DNA of 64,000 bases from assembly GCF_000024065.1 (NCBI RefSeq), contig NC_013174.1:806001-870000 (forward strand). Direction: 5' to 3'. Position 1 is the first letter of the stretch. Each line of letters begins with the position of its first letter. Positions 51,130 through 60,061 of the stretch are shown in pieces. The position numbers and the translations under genes are program-made. The notes beneath the pieces are model-generated. The model was not told the DNA's origin and did not search any database. It was given only the letters and a program-made list of their open reading frames with translations. Source of the stretch: Jonesia denitrificans DSM 20603 (lineage in GTDB: Bacteria; Actinomycetota; Actinomycetes; Actinomycetales; Cellulomonadaceae).

Positions 51130-53673
51130 ATGACACAGGGCGCTGATCCTCAGCCCAACAAGGCCAAGGACCACCCCGGGGAGCCCGCAACCCCCAAGCC
51201 CACGCCATCACAGGACACACCTGGTGACAAGGCACCCACCCCCGACGACAACGGTACTGCTCAACCAACAACCGACACCTCACCTGGAACATCCCCAGCA
51301 ACTGAAGGTGACGCGACTGCGACTTCAGTTCCAAAATCAGCAGGTTCGCCGACCACACCGGCTGACGCACAGGCCGCTGACGACAAGGCTGCCAGCGGAA
51401 AAACCACCGACGACAAGGCTGCCAGCGAAAAAACCACCGACGACAAGGCTGCCAGCGGAAAAACCACCGACGACAAGGCTGCCAGCGGAAAAACCACCGA
51501 CGACAAGGCTGCCAGCGAAAAGGCCACCGAGCCACAGGAAGCTACACCGCCCGCGCCAAAGAAGCGCTCCGCAGCGCCCATCCCCATCTTGTCCACACCA
51601 CCACAAGATCCGCTTGCGCCCATCAGCAGTGCACCAGAAAAAACAGGACAACCATCGGCAGCGTCCCCACCGCAGCCAACTCGTCAACCAGAGGCGAGCG
51701 ACATTCCTGCCCCCAAGGCGGCAGACACACCCGCAACGCCACAACGCACGTCGGTGAAAAGCACGACCTCACCCACCGCGGGACCAGCGCCGACAAAGAA
51801 ACTCGTGCCCCCAGCTAGCGTGCCAACCGCGCAAGCCGAGCCCCCCGCGCAAGCCGAGCCCCCCGCGCAAGCCGAGCCCCCCGCGCAAGCCGAGCCCGCA
51901 TCCTCTGCCAGCACATCAGCAAGCCCCGCACGGGTCACTTTGGACGACATCGACAATGCAGAACTCACACGAACCTGGCCACGCGCCGTGGGAATCGGAG
52001 CGGCAGTTCTCGTTGTTCTCGCCGGTCTTTACCTCGGTGCCCAATGGGCATTTGCGGACACTATTGCGCGGGGAACCACGGTTGCTGGTGTCGATGTGGG
52101 CGGGCAGTCCGCTGATGATGCCCGCGCAACCCTTGAATCCGAGCTCACTCCCCGGCTCACAGACACCGTGGAACTGACCGCCGAGGACAAACGGGCATCT
52201 TTTGACCCCGCCGAAGCCGGAATCCAACTGAACCCAGATGCCACTCTTGCAGATCTCACCGGCTTTACCCTCTCTCCGGCAAGGCTGTGGGACCACATCG
52301 TGGGAGGGTCCGATGTCACTCCGATCCTCGAGGTTGACGACGCTGCGCTCACCGACACGATGAAAGCGCTGTCAGTTGACCTTGAAGAAGAACCTGTCAA
52401 TGGAACCGTAGCATTTGCTGATGGTGAAGCAGTTGCGAGCAAAGCTGAGGATGGGCGGGGGATCGACATCGCCCAAGCCAAAGCGCGCATCCTTGACACA
52501 ATTGTCACGCCAACCCGCCCCATCGCACTCGACGTGGTCGTCAAAGAACCTGAGATCACGCAAGACATCACTGACGAATTCTATGCCCAAGCGCAAACCA
52601 TGGCATCGGGACCTGTTGAGGTGTCAGTTGATGGAAAAGACATTGAACTTCCCGTCAAAGCGTTCACCAAAGCAATCACGGTGAAAGCCGAAAACGGGAC
52701 CATGGAGTTCTTGTTTGATGGAGAACGCCTTGGCAAAGAAGTCCTTAAACGGGTGGATGGTCTCCTCACAGAAGCAGAAGATGCCCATTTTGAGTTCCAA
52801 GACGGAAAACCTGTCATCGTGCCAGGGAAATCAGGGACACGCATCGACAATGACCAATTGGCTCAAGCAGTATCCACTGCAGCTACTCAGCAATTGGGGG
52901 AGCGCTCCACCACTGTTGAACTTGTTGAAGCTGAGCCAGATGCATCGGTGGAGGCACTAGAAGAGCTAGGGATCAAGGAACGCGTCGCTCACTTTAAAAC
53001 CCCACTGACCAATGACTACCTGCGTACGGAAAACCTTCGTCTCGCAGCCCAACGGATCACCGGGTACCTCGTGGAGCCCGGTGAGGAGTTCAACCTCCTT
53101 GAAGTAATTGGACCTGTCACTGCGGCCAATGGGTATCACGCCGCTGGTGTTGTGGTCAACGGAATCCACACAGATGGGGTTGGTGGTGGACTGTCCCAAA
53201 TGTCAACCACCACATACAACGTCGGTTTCTTCGCAGGAATGACTGACATTGCCCACCGTCCGCACTCCTACCACTTTTCCCGCTACCCAGAGGGCCGCGA
53301 ATCCACGATCTTCGTGGGATCGATTGACATGATTTGGCGCAATGACTCGCCACACGGTGTACTCATGCGTTCGTACATTTCGGGCGGTAATCTCCACGTG
53401 GAGGCCTGGTCAACGAAAACGTACAAGGTGGAAACAACCACCTCGCCGCGATCCAATGTGGTCCCTGCGACGATGACGACCGTGACAGCGGCGAACTGTG
53501 AAGCGCAACCCATCGGTAGCCCAGGGTTCACTGTGACTGTGACCCGTAAAGTCACCGAAATTGACAGCGGCAAGGTGGTCATCGACGAAGCGAACACCTG
53601 GCGGTATAAACCTGATCATGGTGTGACGTGCAAGAAACCGGAGTCCAAGAAAGACAAAGACGAGGACGAATAG
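51130..53673 (+). CDS. VanW/PG_binding_4 cell-envelope protein with long repetitive N-terminus
   Basis: 847 residues with a GGAGCAGG ribosome site. Residues 1-280 are disordered and Pro/Ala/Thr/Lys-rich, with two sets of tandem repeats. One membrane helix follows (VGIGAAVLVVLAGLYLGAQW), so the N-terminus is cytoplasmic. Outside come two PG_binding_4-like domains (ARGTTVAGVDVGGQSADDAR; AVASKAEDGRGIDIAQAKA) and the VanW domain (RLAAQRITGYLVEPGEEFNL, VVNGIHTDGVGGGLSQMSTT, SIDMIWRNDSPHGVLMRSYI). VanW is linked to glycopeptide-resistance loci, but its biochemical role is open; a peptidoglycan-binding anchor is the usual view. Confidence 0.88.
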   Translation: MTQGADPQPNKAKDHPGEPATPKPTPSQDTPGDKAPTPDDNGTAQPTTDTSPGTSPATEGDATATSVPKSAGSPTTPADAQAADDKAASGKTTDDKAASEKTTDDKAASGKTTDDKAASGKTTDDKAASEKATEPQEATPPAPKKRSAAPIPILSTPPQDPLAPISSAPEKTGQPSAASPPQPTRQPEASDIPAPKAADTPATPQRTSVKSTTSPTAGPAPTKKLVPPASVPTAQAEPPAQAEPPAQAEPPAQAEPASSASTSASPARVTLDDIDNAELTRTWPRAVGIGAAVLVVLAGLYLGAQWAFADTIARGTTVAGVDVGGQSADDARATLESELTPRLTDTVELTAEDKRASFDPAEAGIQLNPDATLADLTGFTLSPARLWDHIVGGSDVTPILEVDDAALTDTMKALSVDLEEEPVNGTVAFADGEAVASKAEDGRGIDIAQAKARILDTIVTPTRPIALDVVVKEPEITQDITDEFYAQAQTMASGPVEVSVDGKDIELPVKAFTKAITVKAENGTMEFLFDGERLGKEVLKRVDGLLTEAEDAHFEFQDGKPVIVPGKSGTRIDNDQLAQAVSTAATQQLGERSTTVELVEAEPDASVEALEELGIKERVAHFKTPLTNDYLRTENLRLAAQRITGYLVEPGEEFNLLEVIGPVTAANGYHAAGVVVNGIHTDGVGGGLSQMSTTTYNVGFFAGMTDIAHRPHSYHFSRYPEGRESTIFVGSIDMIWRNDSPHGVLMRSYISGGNLHVEAWSTKTYKVETTTSPRSNVVPATMTTVTAANCEAQPIGSPGFTVTVTRKVTEIDSGKVVIDEANTWRYKPDHGVTCKKPESKKDKDEDE
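51379..51528 (+). repeat. Five 30-bp tandem repeats inside the VanW gene
   Basis: Each unit encodes DDKAAS(G or E)KTT; five consecutive copies run with a G/E alternation. Nearly identical at DNA level, so slippage can change the copy number. Confidence 0.9.
51829..51900 (+). repeat. Four 18-bp tandem repeats inside the VanW gene
   Basis: Unit GCGCAAGCCGAGCCCCCC encodes AQAEPP; four copies, the last ending AQAEPA. Also in the predicted cytoplasmic disordered region. Confidence 0.9.
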
Positions 53674-53676
53674 ACC

Positions 53677-54543
53677 ATGCTAGGAAAAAGCGCCCGCGAA
53701 TCCACCATCCACGCAGCCCAAGCTGCGCAGAGCGCACAGTGGGCCCGTGCGGGTGATGAACTGCTCGACCTCGGGTCACGTGCGTCAACGTTGTCGACGA
53801 TCGCATCGATTGAGGCTATTAGTGCGGTAGTGCACATCGGTCACCCTGCTCAGCCTGACCCCGAACTTGAGCGACTGCTTCTCACTGGTGATGACGCCCT
53901 CATTATTACTGCAGCTGTTCACATCACTCCGCAATGGGTGTTGGCAGCGCGCAGCGAATCCACAAGTGGCACAGTCCTTGCTGACGAAGCGGGGATGCGT
54001 GATTGCCGTACTGAGTTGCGGGCGCTGGGGTTAGTTCCCCAAGTCGTTCCCACTCATATGCCCATGGCTGAGCGTGTTGCGATCGCAGGACCTGACGATT
54101 TGTTGTTAGTCGAGCGTGCCATGATCCCCGTCGGGTACACAGAAATTGCCCTATCATCGCGCCTTCGTGACTTGTCAGAGCTGTGGTACGGGCTGCTGGA
54201 AGCATCCCGCGGGTTACCGTCCTTTAGTGATCCTGCTCAGATTTGGTTGGCGTTTGGTCCACAGGAAGACCATGAAGGGTCGTTGTTGTCGACGTTGACG
54301 GTGTTCGCAGACCACAGCGTTGACCTGCAGCATTTACGTAGCGCCCGGGCAGCATCGGGCACGCACGTATTTTTGTCGTCGTTTGGGATCCCCTCCTCAA
54401 CCCATTTGCGAGGGTTGCTGGACACTCTTGAAGGGCGCGGCATTGATTACCGGATCCTTGCGGTCATCCCGGGGACACAGCACCCGCACGGTCCTGACGC
54501 CATCAACCCGGTGTGGGACAACGAACTGTATACGCGTCGGTGA
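53677..54543 (+). CDS. ACT-domain-like protein next to pheA, unknown function
   Basis: 288 residues, starting three nt after the VanW gene and ending directly before pheA. The last 90 residues (GSLLSTLTVFADHSVDLQHL, SGTHVFLSSFGIPS, LRGLLDTLEGRGIDYRILAV, IPG) follow the ACT pattern of prephenate dehydratases. The middle (DDALIITAAVHITPQWVLAA, ELRALGLVPQVVPTHMPMAE, GPDDLLLVERAMIPVGY) could be a diverged PBP-like dehydratase lobe. It lacks the catalytic TRF motif that the true PheA has. It may be a regulatory paralogue binding Phe or Tyr; this is inference. Confidence 0.5.
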   Translation: MLGKSARESTIHAAQAAQSAQWARAGDELLDLGSRASTLSTIASIEAISAVVHIGHPAQPDPELERLLLTGDDALIITAAVHITPQWVLAARSESTSGTVLADEAGMRDCRTELRALGLVPQVVPTHMPMAERVAIAGPDDLLLVERAMIPVGYTEIALSSRLRDLSELWYGLLEASRGLPSFSDPAQIWLAFGPQEDHEGSLLSTLTVFADHSVDLQHLRSARAASGTHVFLSSFGIPSSTHLRGLLDTLEGRGIDYRILAVIPGTQHPHGPDAINPVWDNELYTRR

Positions 54544-55479
54544 ATGAGCATGGTTGAGCAGTGCGTGTACCTTGGCCCTGAGGGCACGTTTACGCACGAT
54601 GCGGCACGGGCGGCAGTGCCCCCGAACGTGCGCCTCGCTCCACTTGACGATGTGCGCGCTGTGTACGCAGCAGTGGAACGTGGCGACGCGCGCTGGGGAG
54701 TTGTCGCCATTGAGAGTTCTGTCGAGGGGTACGTCATCCCGTCTCTTGATGCGCTGGTTGCGGCACGCAATGTCGTTGCTGTGGCGGAGGTGTTTCGCGA
54801 AATTTCATTCGATGCGTTTGTGCCGGCCGGTGCCCTAGGGCAGGCGACTCATGTTGTGGGTCACCCTGTGGGGCTCGCGCAGTGCGCCGACTTCATCGCA
54901 ACCCGTGGGCTCAAAGCCGTTCCTGCCGCGTCGAATGCTGCCGCGTGCCGTGACGTGCAGCCACACGAGATCGCGCTCGCACCTGCGGTGTGTGGTGAGT
55001 TGTATCCGGTCACACGCATTGCATCGGGTGTGGAGGATTTTTCGGGTGCACGAACCCGCTTTTTCTTGATTACTCAGCGGTCACGAGGCGTCAGCGTGGT
55101 GGATTCTCGTGCTGATGCATCGATGATTGCCATTACTCCGCGCGCTACTGGGCCGGGGGTGTTGGCCCGGATCGCACAGGCTTTTGGGGATCACGGGATC
55201 AACATGTCGTCGTTGATCACCAGACCGTTGAAGGCGCTCAGTGGCAAGTACACGTTCATTGTGACTGTCGATGCGCCAACGTGTGCCCCAGCAATGCAGG
55301 CTGTGCTGCACGACCTCATGGATCATGACGATGCCTTGAAAACGTTGGGTGTGTATGTGCGTTCTGGTCAACTCGATCAAGGAATTGATGAGTCACGGAT
55401 AGCCCCGGGGTCAGTCGGTCGTGAGGATTCGGGTGATGTTGTTGATCACGCATTGTTGTGGGGTGGTGTGGGCTTGTGA
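54544..55479 (+). CDS. pheA: Prephenate dehydratase
   Basis: 311 residues. YLGPEGTFTHDAARAAV at the start, ESSVEGYVIPSLDAL, the catalytic ARTRFFLITQR (Thr-Arg-Phe), and a C-terminal ACT domain GPGVLARIAQAFGDHGINMS with the ESRP-equivalent SSLITRPLKALSGKYTF. Converts prephenate to phenylpyruvate for phenylalanine; Phe feedback through the ACT domain is usual. Followed by tyrA with a GTGA overlap, so the aromatic branch genes are translated together. Confidence 0.93.
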   Translation: MSMVEQCVYLGPEGTFTHDAARAAVPPNVRLAPLDDVRAVYAAVERGDARWGVVAIESSVEGYVIPSLDALVAARNVVAVAEVFREISFDAFVPAGALGQATHVVGHPVGLAQCADFIATRGLKAVPAASNAAACRDVQPHEIALAPAVCGELYPVTRIASGVEDFSGARTRFFLITQRSRGVSVVDSRADASMIAITPRATGPGVLARIAQAFGDHGINMSSLITRPLKALSGKYTFIVTVDAPTCAPAMQAVLHDLMDHDDALKTLGVYVRSGQLDQGIDESRIAPGSVGREDSGDVVDHALLWGGVGL

Positions 55480-56465
55480 ATGTGACAATCATTGGTCTGG
55501 GGTTGATTGGTGGGTCGGTGGCGCGTGCCTGCGCTGAACAGAAGCTGATGGTGTCCTCCTGGGATCCGAACCCCGACACGCGCGCTGCAGCGCGAGCTTG
55601 GGGAATACCGGTGGCTGAGAGCCGGGAAGCGGCTGTGGAACACGCCGACCTGGTTGTTGTCGCGACTCCGTTGGTGGCAATGGAGCAGACCTTTCAGTGG
55701 CTTGCGCAGTGTGCCCCACCACAGGCTGTGATCACCGATGTAGGGTCGGTGAAGGAACCGGTGATCGCGCACGCTGTGGCTCATGGTGTGGGTGATCGTT
55801 TTGTTGCCGGCCACCCGATGGCTGGTGCTGAGTCCAGTGGTTTCGACGCTGCCTCGTCGTCGCTGTTTCGCGGTGCGACGTGGGCGGTCACCCCTTTACC
55901 TCTCACTCAGGTTGATCGCGTGTTGGTCGTGGCGCGGTTTGTGATGGGGGTGTTGGGTGCGCGGGTGATGTTTCTGACCCCAGATATTCACGATGCGGGT
56001 GTGGCGTTGGTCAGTCATGTCCCGCATGTGTTGGCGCATGAACTGCGTGGTGTGGTGGGCCAGGACCGGCATGGCCGGGTCGCGCAGGCGTTGGCTGCGG
56101 GGAGTTTTCGGGATATGACCAGGGTGGCGCGCGGGGATGCGGTGCGGAACGCGGCGATGGTGTGGGAGAACCGTGATCAGGTGTCGAGGGTGTTGGACGT
56201 GATGATTGCTGATTTCACTGATCTACGTCGGGTGTTGGGTTCGGCGTCGGATCAGGGTGATGTTGAGGCGTTCTTCACTCGTGGTGGCACTGTTTCTGAA
56301 TCTGATCGTGCCCACGCGACGCTGACAGTCACCCAAGACACTCCCGTGAGTGTGCTCACCGCGTTGGGGGAGTTAGGACACCTCGTGGTTGCGCTCACCG
56401 ATGTTGATGACCAACCCGGTCATGGCGCCCATCTCACGTTTGCCGCGCACCACGGGGTGAGTTAG
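55476..56465 (+). CDS. tyrA: Prephenate dehydrogenase
   Basis: 329 residues from GTG 55476. NAD(P)-binding VTIIGLGLIGGSVARACAE, then DLVVVATPLVAME, ITDVGSVKEPV and the catalytic GHPMAGAESSGFDAA. Converts prephenate to 4-hydroxyphenylpyruvate in tyrosine synthesis. No C-terminal ACT domain is obvious. Its end overlaps the convergent small gene on the minus strand by four bases. Confidence 0.92.
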   Translation: MNVTIIGLGLIGGSVARACAEQKLMVSSWDPNPDTRAAARAWGIPVAESREAAVEHADLVVVATPLVAMEQTFQWLAQCAPPQAVITDVGSVKEPVIAHAVAHGVGDRFVAGHPMAGAESSGFDAASSSLFRGATWAVTPLPLTQVDRVLVVARFVMGVLGARVMFLTPDIHDAGVALVSHVPHVLAHELRGVVGQDRHGRVAQALAAGSFRDMTRVARGDAVRNAAMVWENRDQVSRVLDVMIADFTDLRRVLGSASDQGDVEAFFTRGGTVSESDRAHATLTVTQDTPVSVLTALGELGHLVVALTDVDDQPGHGAHLTFAAHHGVS

Positions 56466-56770
56466 TCCTCGATTGTGCGTGGCCGTCGCCGTGGCGGCGG
56501 TGGTGGCACAGGTTTACCTATGGCGATCTGGTGGGCCGGGATAATGACTTCGCCGCGGCGAGTATCCAGAGTTAAGCCGGCCTCTGAGGTGGCAATGATG
56601 ACACCGAGGTGGTCGGTGTACCGGTGACACGCATCGTCGATCAAGGTCGCGCGTACCATGACGCGTTGTCCCACCGGCCACTGTCGCCACACCGAGGCGT
56701 GCATCACATCAGGGGGTGCTTGGGGCTGTGGGTTGTTGGCTTCGCCGGGCTCAGTTGTATCGTTGCTCAT
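56462..56770 (-). CDS. Small actinobacterial protein with SH3-like domain
   Basis: 102 residues from ATG 56770. After a Pro/Asn-rich start, VGQRVMVRATLIDDACHRYT, DHLGVIIATSEAGLTLDTRR and GEVIIPAHQIAIGKPVPPPP form a small beta-barrel like the N-terminal domain of Rv0428c-type acetyltransferases. The proline and arginine tail (PPPPPRRRPR) is typical of a stand-alone actinobacterial family. Function unknown. Divergent from fdxA. Confidence 0.6.
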   Translation of the reverse strand: MSNDTTEPGEANNPQPQAPPDVMHASVWRQWPVGQRVMVRATLIDDACHRYTDHLGVIIATSEAGLTLDTRRGEVIIPAHQIAIGKPVPPPPPRRRPRTIED

Positions 56771-56908
56771 GACAAGTCCACGGTACACCGAGCACGGTGA
56801 GGTTGTTTGTTAACGAACAGCCGCCTACTGATCGAGAGTGCTGCCTGGTGCACTGGTGGGCGATAATAAAGGGCAAGCACCATCTGCCGGTTGTGAAAGG
56901 ACAAGCAC

Positions 56909-57226
56909 GTGACCTACGTGATCGCCAAGCCTTGCGTCGACGTCAAGGACAAAGCGTGCATCGAGGAATGCCCCGTTGATTGCATTTACGAGGGAAACCG
57001 TTCGCTGTACATCCACCCTGATGAATGTGTGGATTGTGGTGCGTGCGAACCGGTGTGCCCGGTGGAGGCAATCTACTACGAAGATGATGTCCCTGAAGAG
57101 TGGTCAGAGTTCTATCAGGCGAACGTTGAGTTTTTTGACGATCTCGGTTCCCCTGGTGGTGCAGCAAAGATGGGGCAGATCGATAAGGATCACGCCATCG
57201 TTGAGGCACTTCCACCTCAGGCGTGA
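56909..57226 (+). CDS. fdxA: 7Fe ferredoxin
   Basis: 105 residues from GTG 56909 (AAAGGA upstream). Cysteines of the 3Fe-4S and 4Fe-4S clusters lie in CVDVKDKACIEECPVDCIYE and CVDCGACEPVCPVEAIYYED. The acidic C-terminal region (PEEWSEFYQANVEFFDDLG) is the FdxA signature. Electron carrier. A -10-like GATAAT lies near 56863. Six bases separate it from dapC, a common actinobacterial pairing. Confidence 0.95.
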   Translation: MTYVIAKPCVDVKDKACIEECPVDCIYEGNRSLYIHPDECVDCGACEPVCPVEAIYYEDDVPEEWSEFYQANVEFFDDLGSPGGAAKMGQIDKDHAIVEALPPQA

Positions 57227-57232
57227 TGCCGC

Positions 57233-58411
57233 GTGGGGTTTGCTGACATTTCCCACATTGCATTTCCGTGGGACCTGCTTACTGGCTTTGCTGCGCATGC
57301 GCGTGCACACCGGGACGGCTTGATTGATCTGTCTGTGGGGACTCCCATTGACGACACCCCTGAGATTATTCAACAGGCGCTTGCGCAGGCTGCTAGTGCT
57401 CCTGGATATCCGGCGACTGCGGGTAGTGTTGATCTGCGTCAGGCGGTGGTTGAGTGGTTTGCGCGCCGCCGTCAGGTGCCAGGGCTTGATCCACGCGGAG
57501 TGATGCCCACGGTCGGTTCCAAGGAGTTTGTGGGACTGGTGGCATCATTGTTGGGGTTGGGACCAGGCGACGTTGTCGTGCACCCTGATGTTGCTTACCC
57601 CACCTACGATGTGGGTGCGCGGCTTGCCGGGGCGGCACCTTTCGCGGCGTCTGATGTGGATCAGTGGCGTCATAACCCTCGGGTGCGGTTGGTGTGGGTG
57701 AACTCGCCAGGGAACCCCCATGGCCGTGTTGCCTCAATTTCTGAGTTACGCGATGTTGTACATGCTGCTCGAGCGCTTGGTGCAGTGGTCATTAGCGATG
57801 AGTGCTATGCAGAGTTGGCGTGGTCACCTGAGTTACGAGACGGCGGTGTACCGAGCCTGTTGGATCCACGGGTCACTGACGGTGATCTTTCCAACCTTCT
57901 GGTGACGTATTCGTTGTCGAAACAGTCCTCAATTGCGGGTTATCGGGCCGCGTTTGTGGCAGGTGACGTTTCTGTTGTGCAGAGGCTCATTGCGACTCGT
58001 AAGCACCTGGGAATGATTGTTCCTGCACCGGTGCAACACGCGATGGCTGTTGCTCTTCGTGACGATGCGCATGTTGCTGATCAGCGTGCCCGCTATGGTC
58101 GCCGCCGAGCGCTGATGCGTCCTGTTCTTGAGAGTGCTGGTGTTGCGTTGTCACATTCTGAAGCTGGATTGTATCTGTGGGGATCGGCATCACGTGCGCT
58201 GGGTACGTTGTCTGATGAAGCGACCCGACTCGCAGTGACTGCGAGGGGAGAACTCCCCGGTGAGTGCTGGGATGTTGTCGGTTACTTCGCTGACCGGGGA
58301 ATTCTTGTGGCGCCAGGGGCTTTTTATGGTCGGGCTGGTGCCGATCACGTTCGGATTGCTTTGACCAGTTCCGACTCAAGTATTGACCAATTCATTACCC
58401 GACTCTCATAA
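57233..58411 (+). CDS. dapC: Succinyldiaminopimelate aminotransferase
   Basis: 392 residues from GTG 57233. Class I/II PLP aminotransferase: GYPATAGSVDLRQAVVEWFA, VNSPGNPHGRVAS, ISDECYAELAW, and PLP lysine in TYSLSKQSSIAGYRAAFVAG. It acts between DapD and DapE, both encoded 2-4 kb away, in lysine and peptidoglycan precursor synthesis. The position next to fdxA is the conserved actinobacterial location for dapC. Confidence 0.9.
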   Translation: MGFADISHIAFPWDLLTGFAAHARAHRDGLIDLSVGTPIDDTPEIIQQALAQAASAPGYPATAGSVDLRQAVVEWFARRRQVPGLDPRGVMPTVGSKEFVGLVASLLGLGPGDVVVHPDVAYPTYDVGARLAGAAPFAASDVDQWRHNPRVRLVWVNSPGNPHGRVASISELRDVVHAARALGAVVISDECYAELAWSPELRDGGVPSLLDPRVTDGDLSNLLVTYSLSKQSSIAGYRAAFVAGDVSVVQRLIATRKHLGMIVPAPVQHAMAVALRDDAHVADQRARYGRRRALMRPVLESAGVALSHSEAGLYLWGSASRALGTLSDEATRLAVTARGELPGECWDVVGYFADRGILVAPGAFYGRAGADHVRIALTSSDSSIDQFITRLS

Positions 58412-58458
58412 TTGCATGAAGATCATTGTGGGTTCCTCCAGTAAATAGAGGCTCTCGT

Positions 58459-58474
58459 TGTGATTGTTATCACG
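58459..58474. promoter_or_regulatory. CRP/GlxR-like site upstream of gltA
   Basis: TGTGA-TTGTTA-TCACG matches TGTGA-N6-TCACA with one mismatch, about 180 nt before the citrate synthase start. In Corynebacterium the CRP homologue GlxR acts on gltA, so the location is consistent. The rest of the 240-nt spacer shows no gene. Confidence 0.55.
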
Positions 58475-58651
58475 TGAACATTAGGTCTTTTGGCCCCATC
58501 GAACTTCAGTTTTCGAGCAATTGGCGGGTACCGTCAGATACAGACAGCACAAGTGGCTGCTGGAACCGGATGCGTAACGATGACCGAACCGTTACCCGGT
58601 GACACGGCGTTCTGCGGCTGATGACGGCGTCAGTGCGCAAGAAAGGATGAC

Positions 58652-59974
58652 ATGTCTGACAACCCACAGGCACATGTATCGCTGCACGTAGGGGATGACA
58701 CCCATGAACTGCCCATCGTGCGGGCGAACGAAGGAAATGACGGAATCGTTGTTTCATCTTTGCTGAAGTCCACGTCGATGGTGACCGTAGACCCAGGCTT
58801 CATGAACACCGCATCATGCGAATCACAAATCACCTACATTGATGGTGATGCTGGGATCCTTCGCTACCGTGGTTACCCCATTGATCAACTAGCGGAGAAA
58901 TCCTCGTTCCTCGAGGTCGCCTACCTCCTCATTCATGGGGAACTACCCACAGCAGACGAGCTGTCAGCCTTCGAAGCTCGCGTCAACCGGCACACCCTTG
59001 TTCCTGAAGGGTTCCGTACCTTCATGGGAACATTCCCGGTGAAAGCGCACCCAATGGCCGTCATGGCGTCGGCCATTAATGCACTGTCGACCTTCTACCC
59101 GGAGTCGCTGAACCCCTTTGACGACGACACTGTCGAACTCGCCACTGTGCTGTTGCTAGCAAAAGCGCGCACAATCACCTCCTACCTTCACCGGCGCCGC
59201 CATGGTGAACCGTTGCTCTACCCCGATTACTCACGCGGGTACGTGGAAGACTTCCTCCGCATGACATTCTCCGCGCCCTACCACAGCTACGATGTGGACC
59301 CCACGGTGGTTGACGCACTCGACAAACTCCTCATCTTGCACGCAGACCATGAGCAAAACTGCTCCACCTCAACCGTGCGTGTCGTCGGGTCAAGTCACGC
59401 GAATCTCTACGCATCTGTTGCCGCGGGGATCAACGCATTGTCTGGTCCACTCCACGGTGGCGCCAACGAATCTGTCCTTCAAATGCTCACGGCCATTTCC
59501 GAAAACGGGGGAGACCCCAAACAATTCATGGAGCGTGTCAAGAACAAAGAAGACGGCGTACGCCTCATGGGCTTTGGCCACCGGGTCTACAAGAATTACG
59601 ACCCACGGGCCGCGATCGTCAAAGAGTCCGCACACGCTGTGTTAGCGACCCTGGGACAGCAAGACGAACTCCTGGATATCGCCATGGAACTTGAAGAAAT
59701 CGCTCTCAACGACGACTACTTCATCTCCCGTAAGCTCTACCCGAACGTCGACTTCTACACCGGGCTCATCTACAAGGCAATGGGATTTGAACCAGCCATG
59801 TTCACCCCACTCTTTGCGCTAGGGCGCATGCCAGGGTGGATCGCCCAATGGCGCGAGATGATGAAGGACCCACAAACCAAGATCGGGCGACCACGTCAGA
59901 TCTACACCGGGGCAACAGAGCGCAACTACGTTGATCTAGCGAACCGACCACCATCGGGCAGCGCCACTCACTAA
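58652..59974 (+). CDS. gltA: Citrate synthase
   Basis: 440 residues, AAAGGA upstream. N-terminal beta-rich region as in hexameric citrate synthases (TASCESQITYIDGDAGILRY, RGYPIDQLAE). Catalytic residues: His in LHADHEQNCSTSTVR, His in GFGHRVYKNYDPRA, and Asp in the segment KLYPNVDFYTGL. It condenses oxaloacetate and acetyl-CoA. Large spacer upstream with a CRP-like box; strong terminator downstream. Confidence 0.96.
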   Translation: MSDNPQAHVSLHVGDDTHELPIVRANEGNDGIVVSSLLKSTSMVTVDPGFMNTASCESQITYIDGDAGILRYRGYPIDQLAEKSSFLEVAYLLIHGELPTADELSAFEARVNRHTLVPEGFRTFMGTFPVKAHPMAVMASAINALSTFYPESLNPFDDDTVELATVLLLAKARTITSYLHRRRHGEPLLYPDYSRGYVEDFLRMTFSAPYHSYDVDPTVVDALDKLLILHADHEQNCSTSTVRVVGSSHANLYASVAAGINALSGPLHGGANESVLQMLTAISENGGDPKQFMERVKNKEDGVRLMGFGHRVYKNYDPRAAIVKESAHAVLATLGQQDELLDIAMELEEIALNDDYFISRKLYPNVDFYTGLIYKAMGFEPAMFTPLFALGRMPGWIAQWREMMKDPQTKIGRPRQIYTGATERNYVDLANRPPSGSATH

Positions 59975-60002
59975 GTACAGCAGACGCCGTGCACACAACA
60001 TA

Positions 60003-60037
60003 GCGGGGGCCAACCACACAATGTGGTTGGCCCCCGC
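60003..60037. terminator. Bidirectional terminator between gltA and dapD
   Basis: GCGGGGGCCAACCACA, loop CAA, and its perfect 16-nt complement, between convergent genes. Very stable stem without T-run. Confidence 0.85.
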
Positions 60038-60061
60038 ACGTGTGACGAAAAAAGGTGACGG

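Noticed and set aside
51379-51528. CRISPR-like appearance of the 30-bp repeats
   Set aside because: The repeats are directly adjacent without spacers and code in frame for DDKAASGKTT units of the VanW protein.
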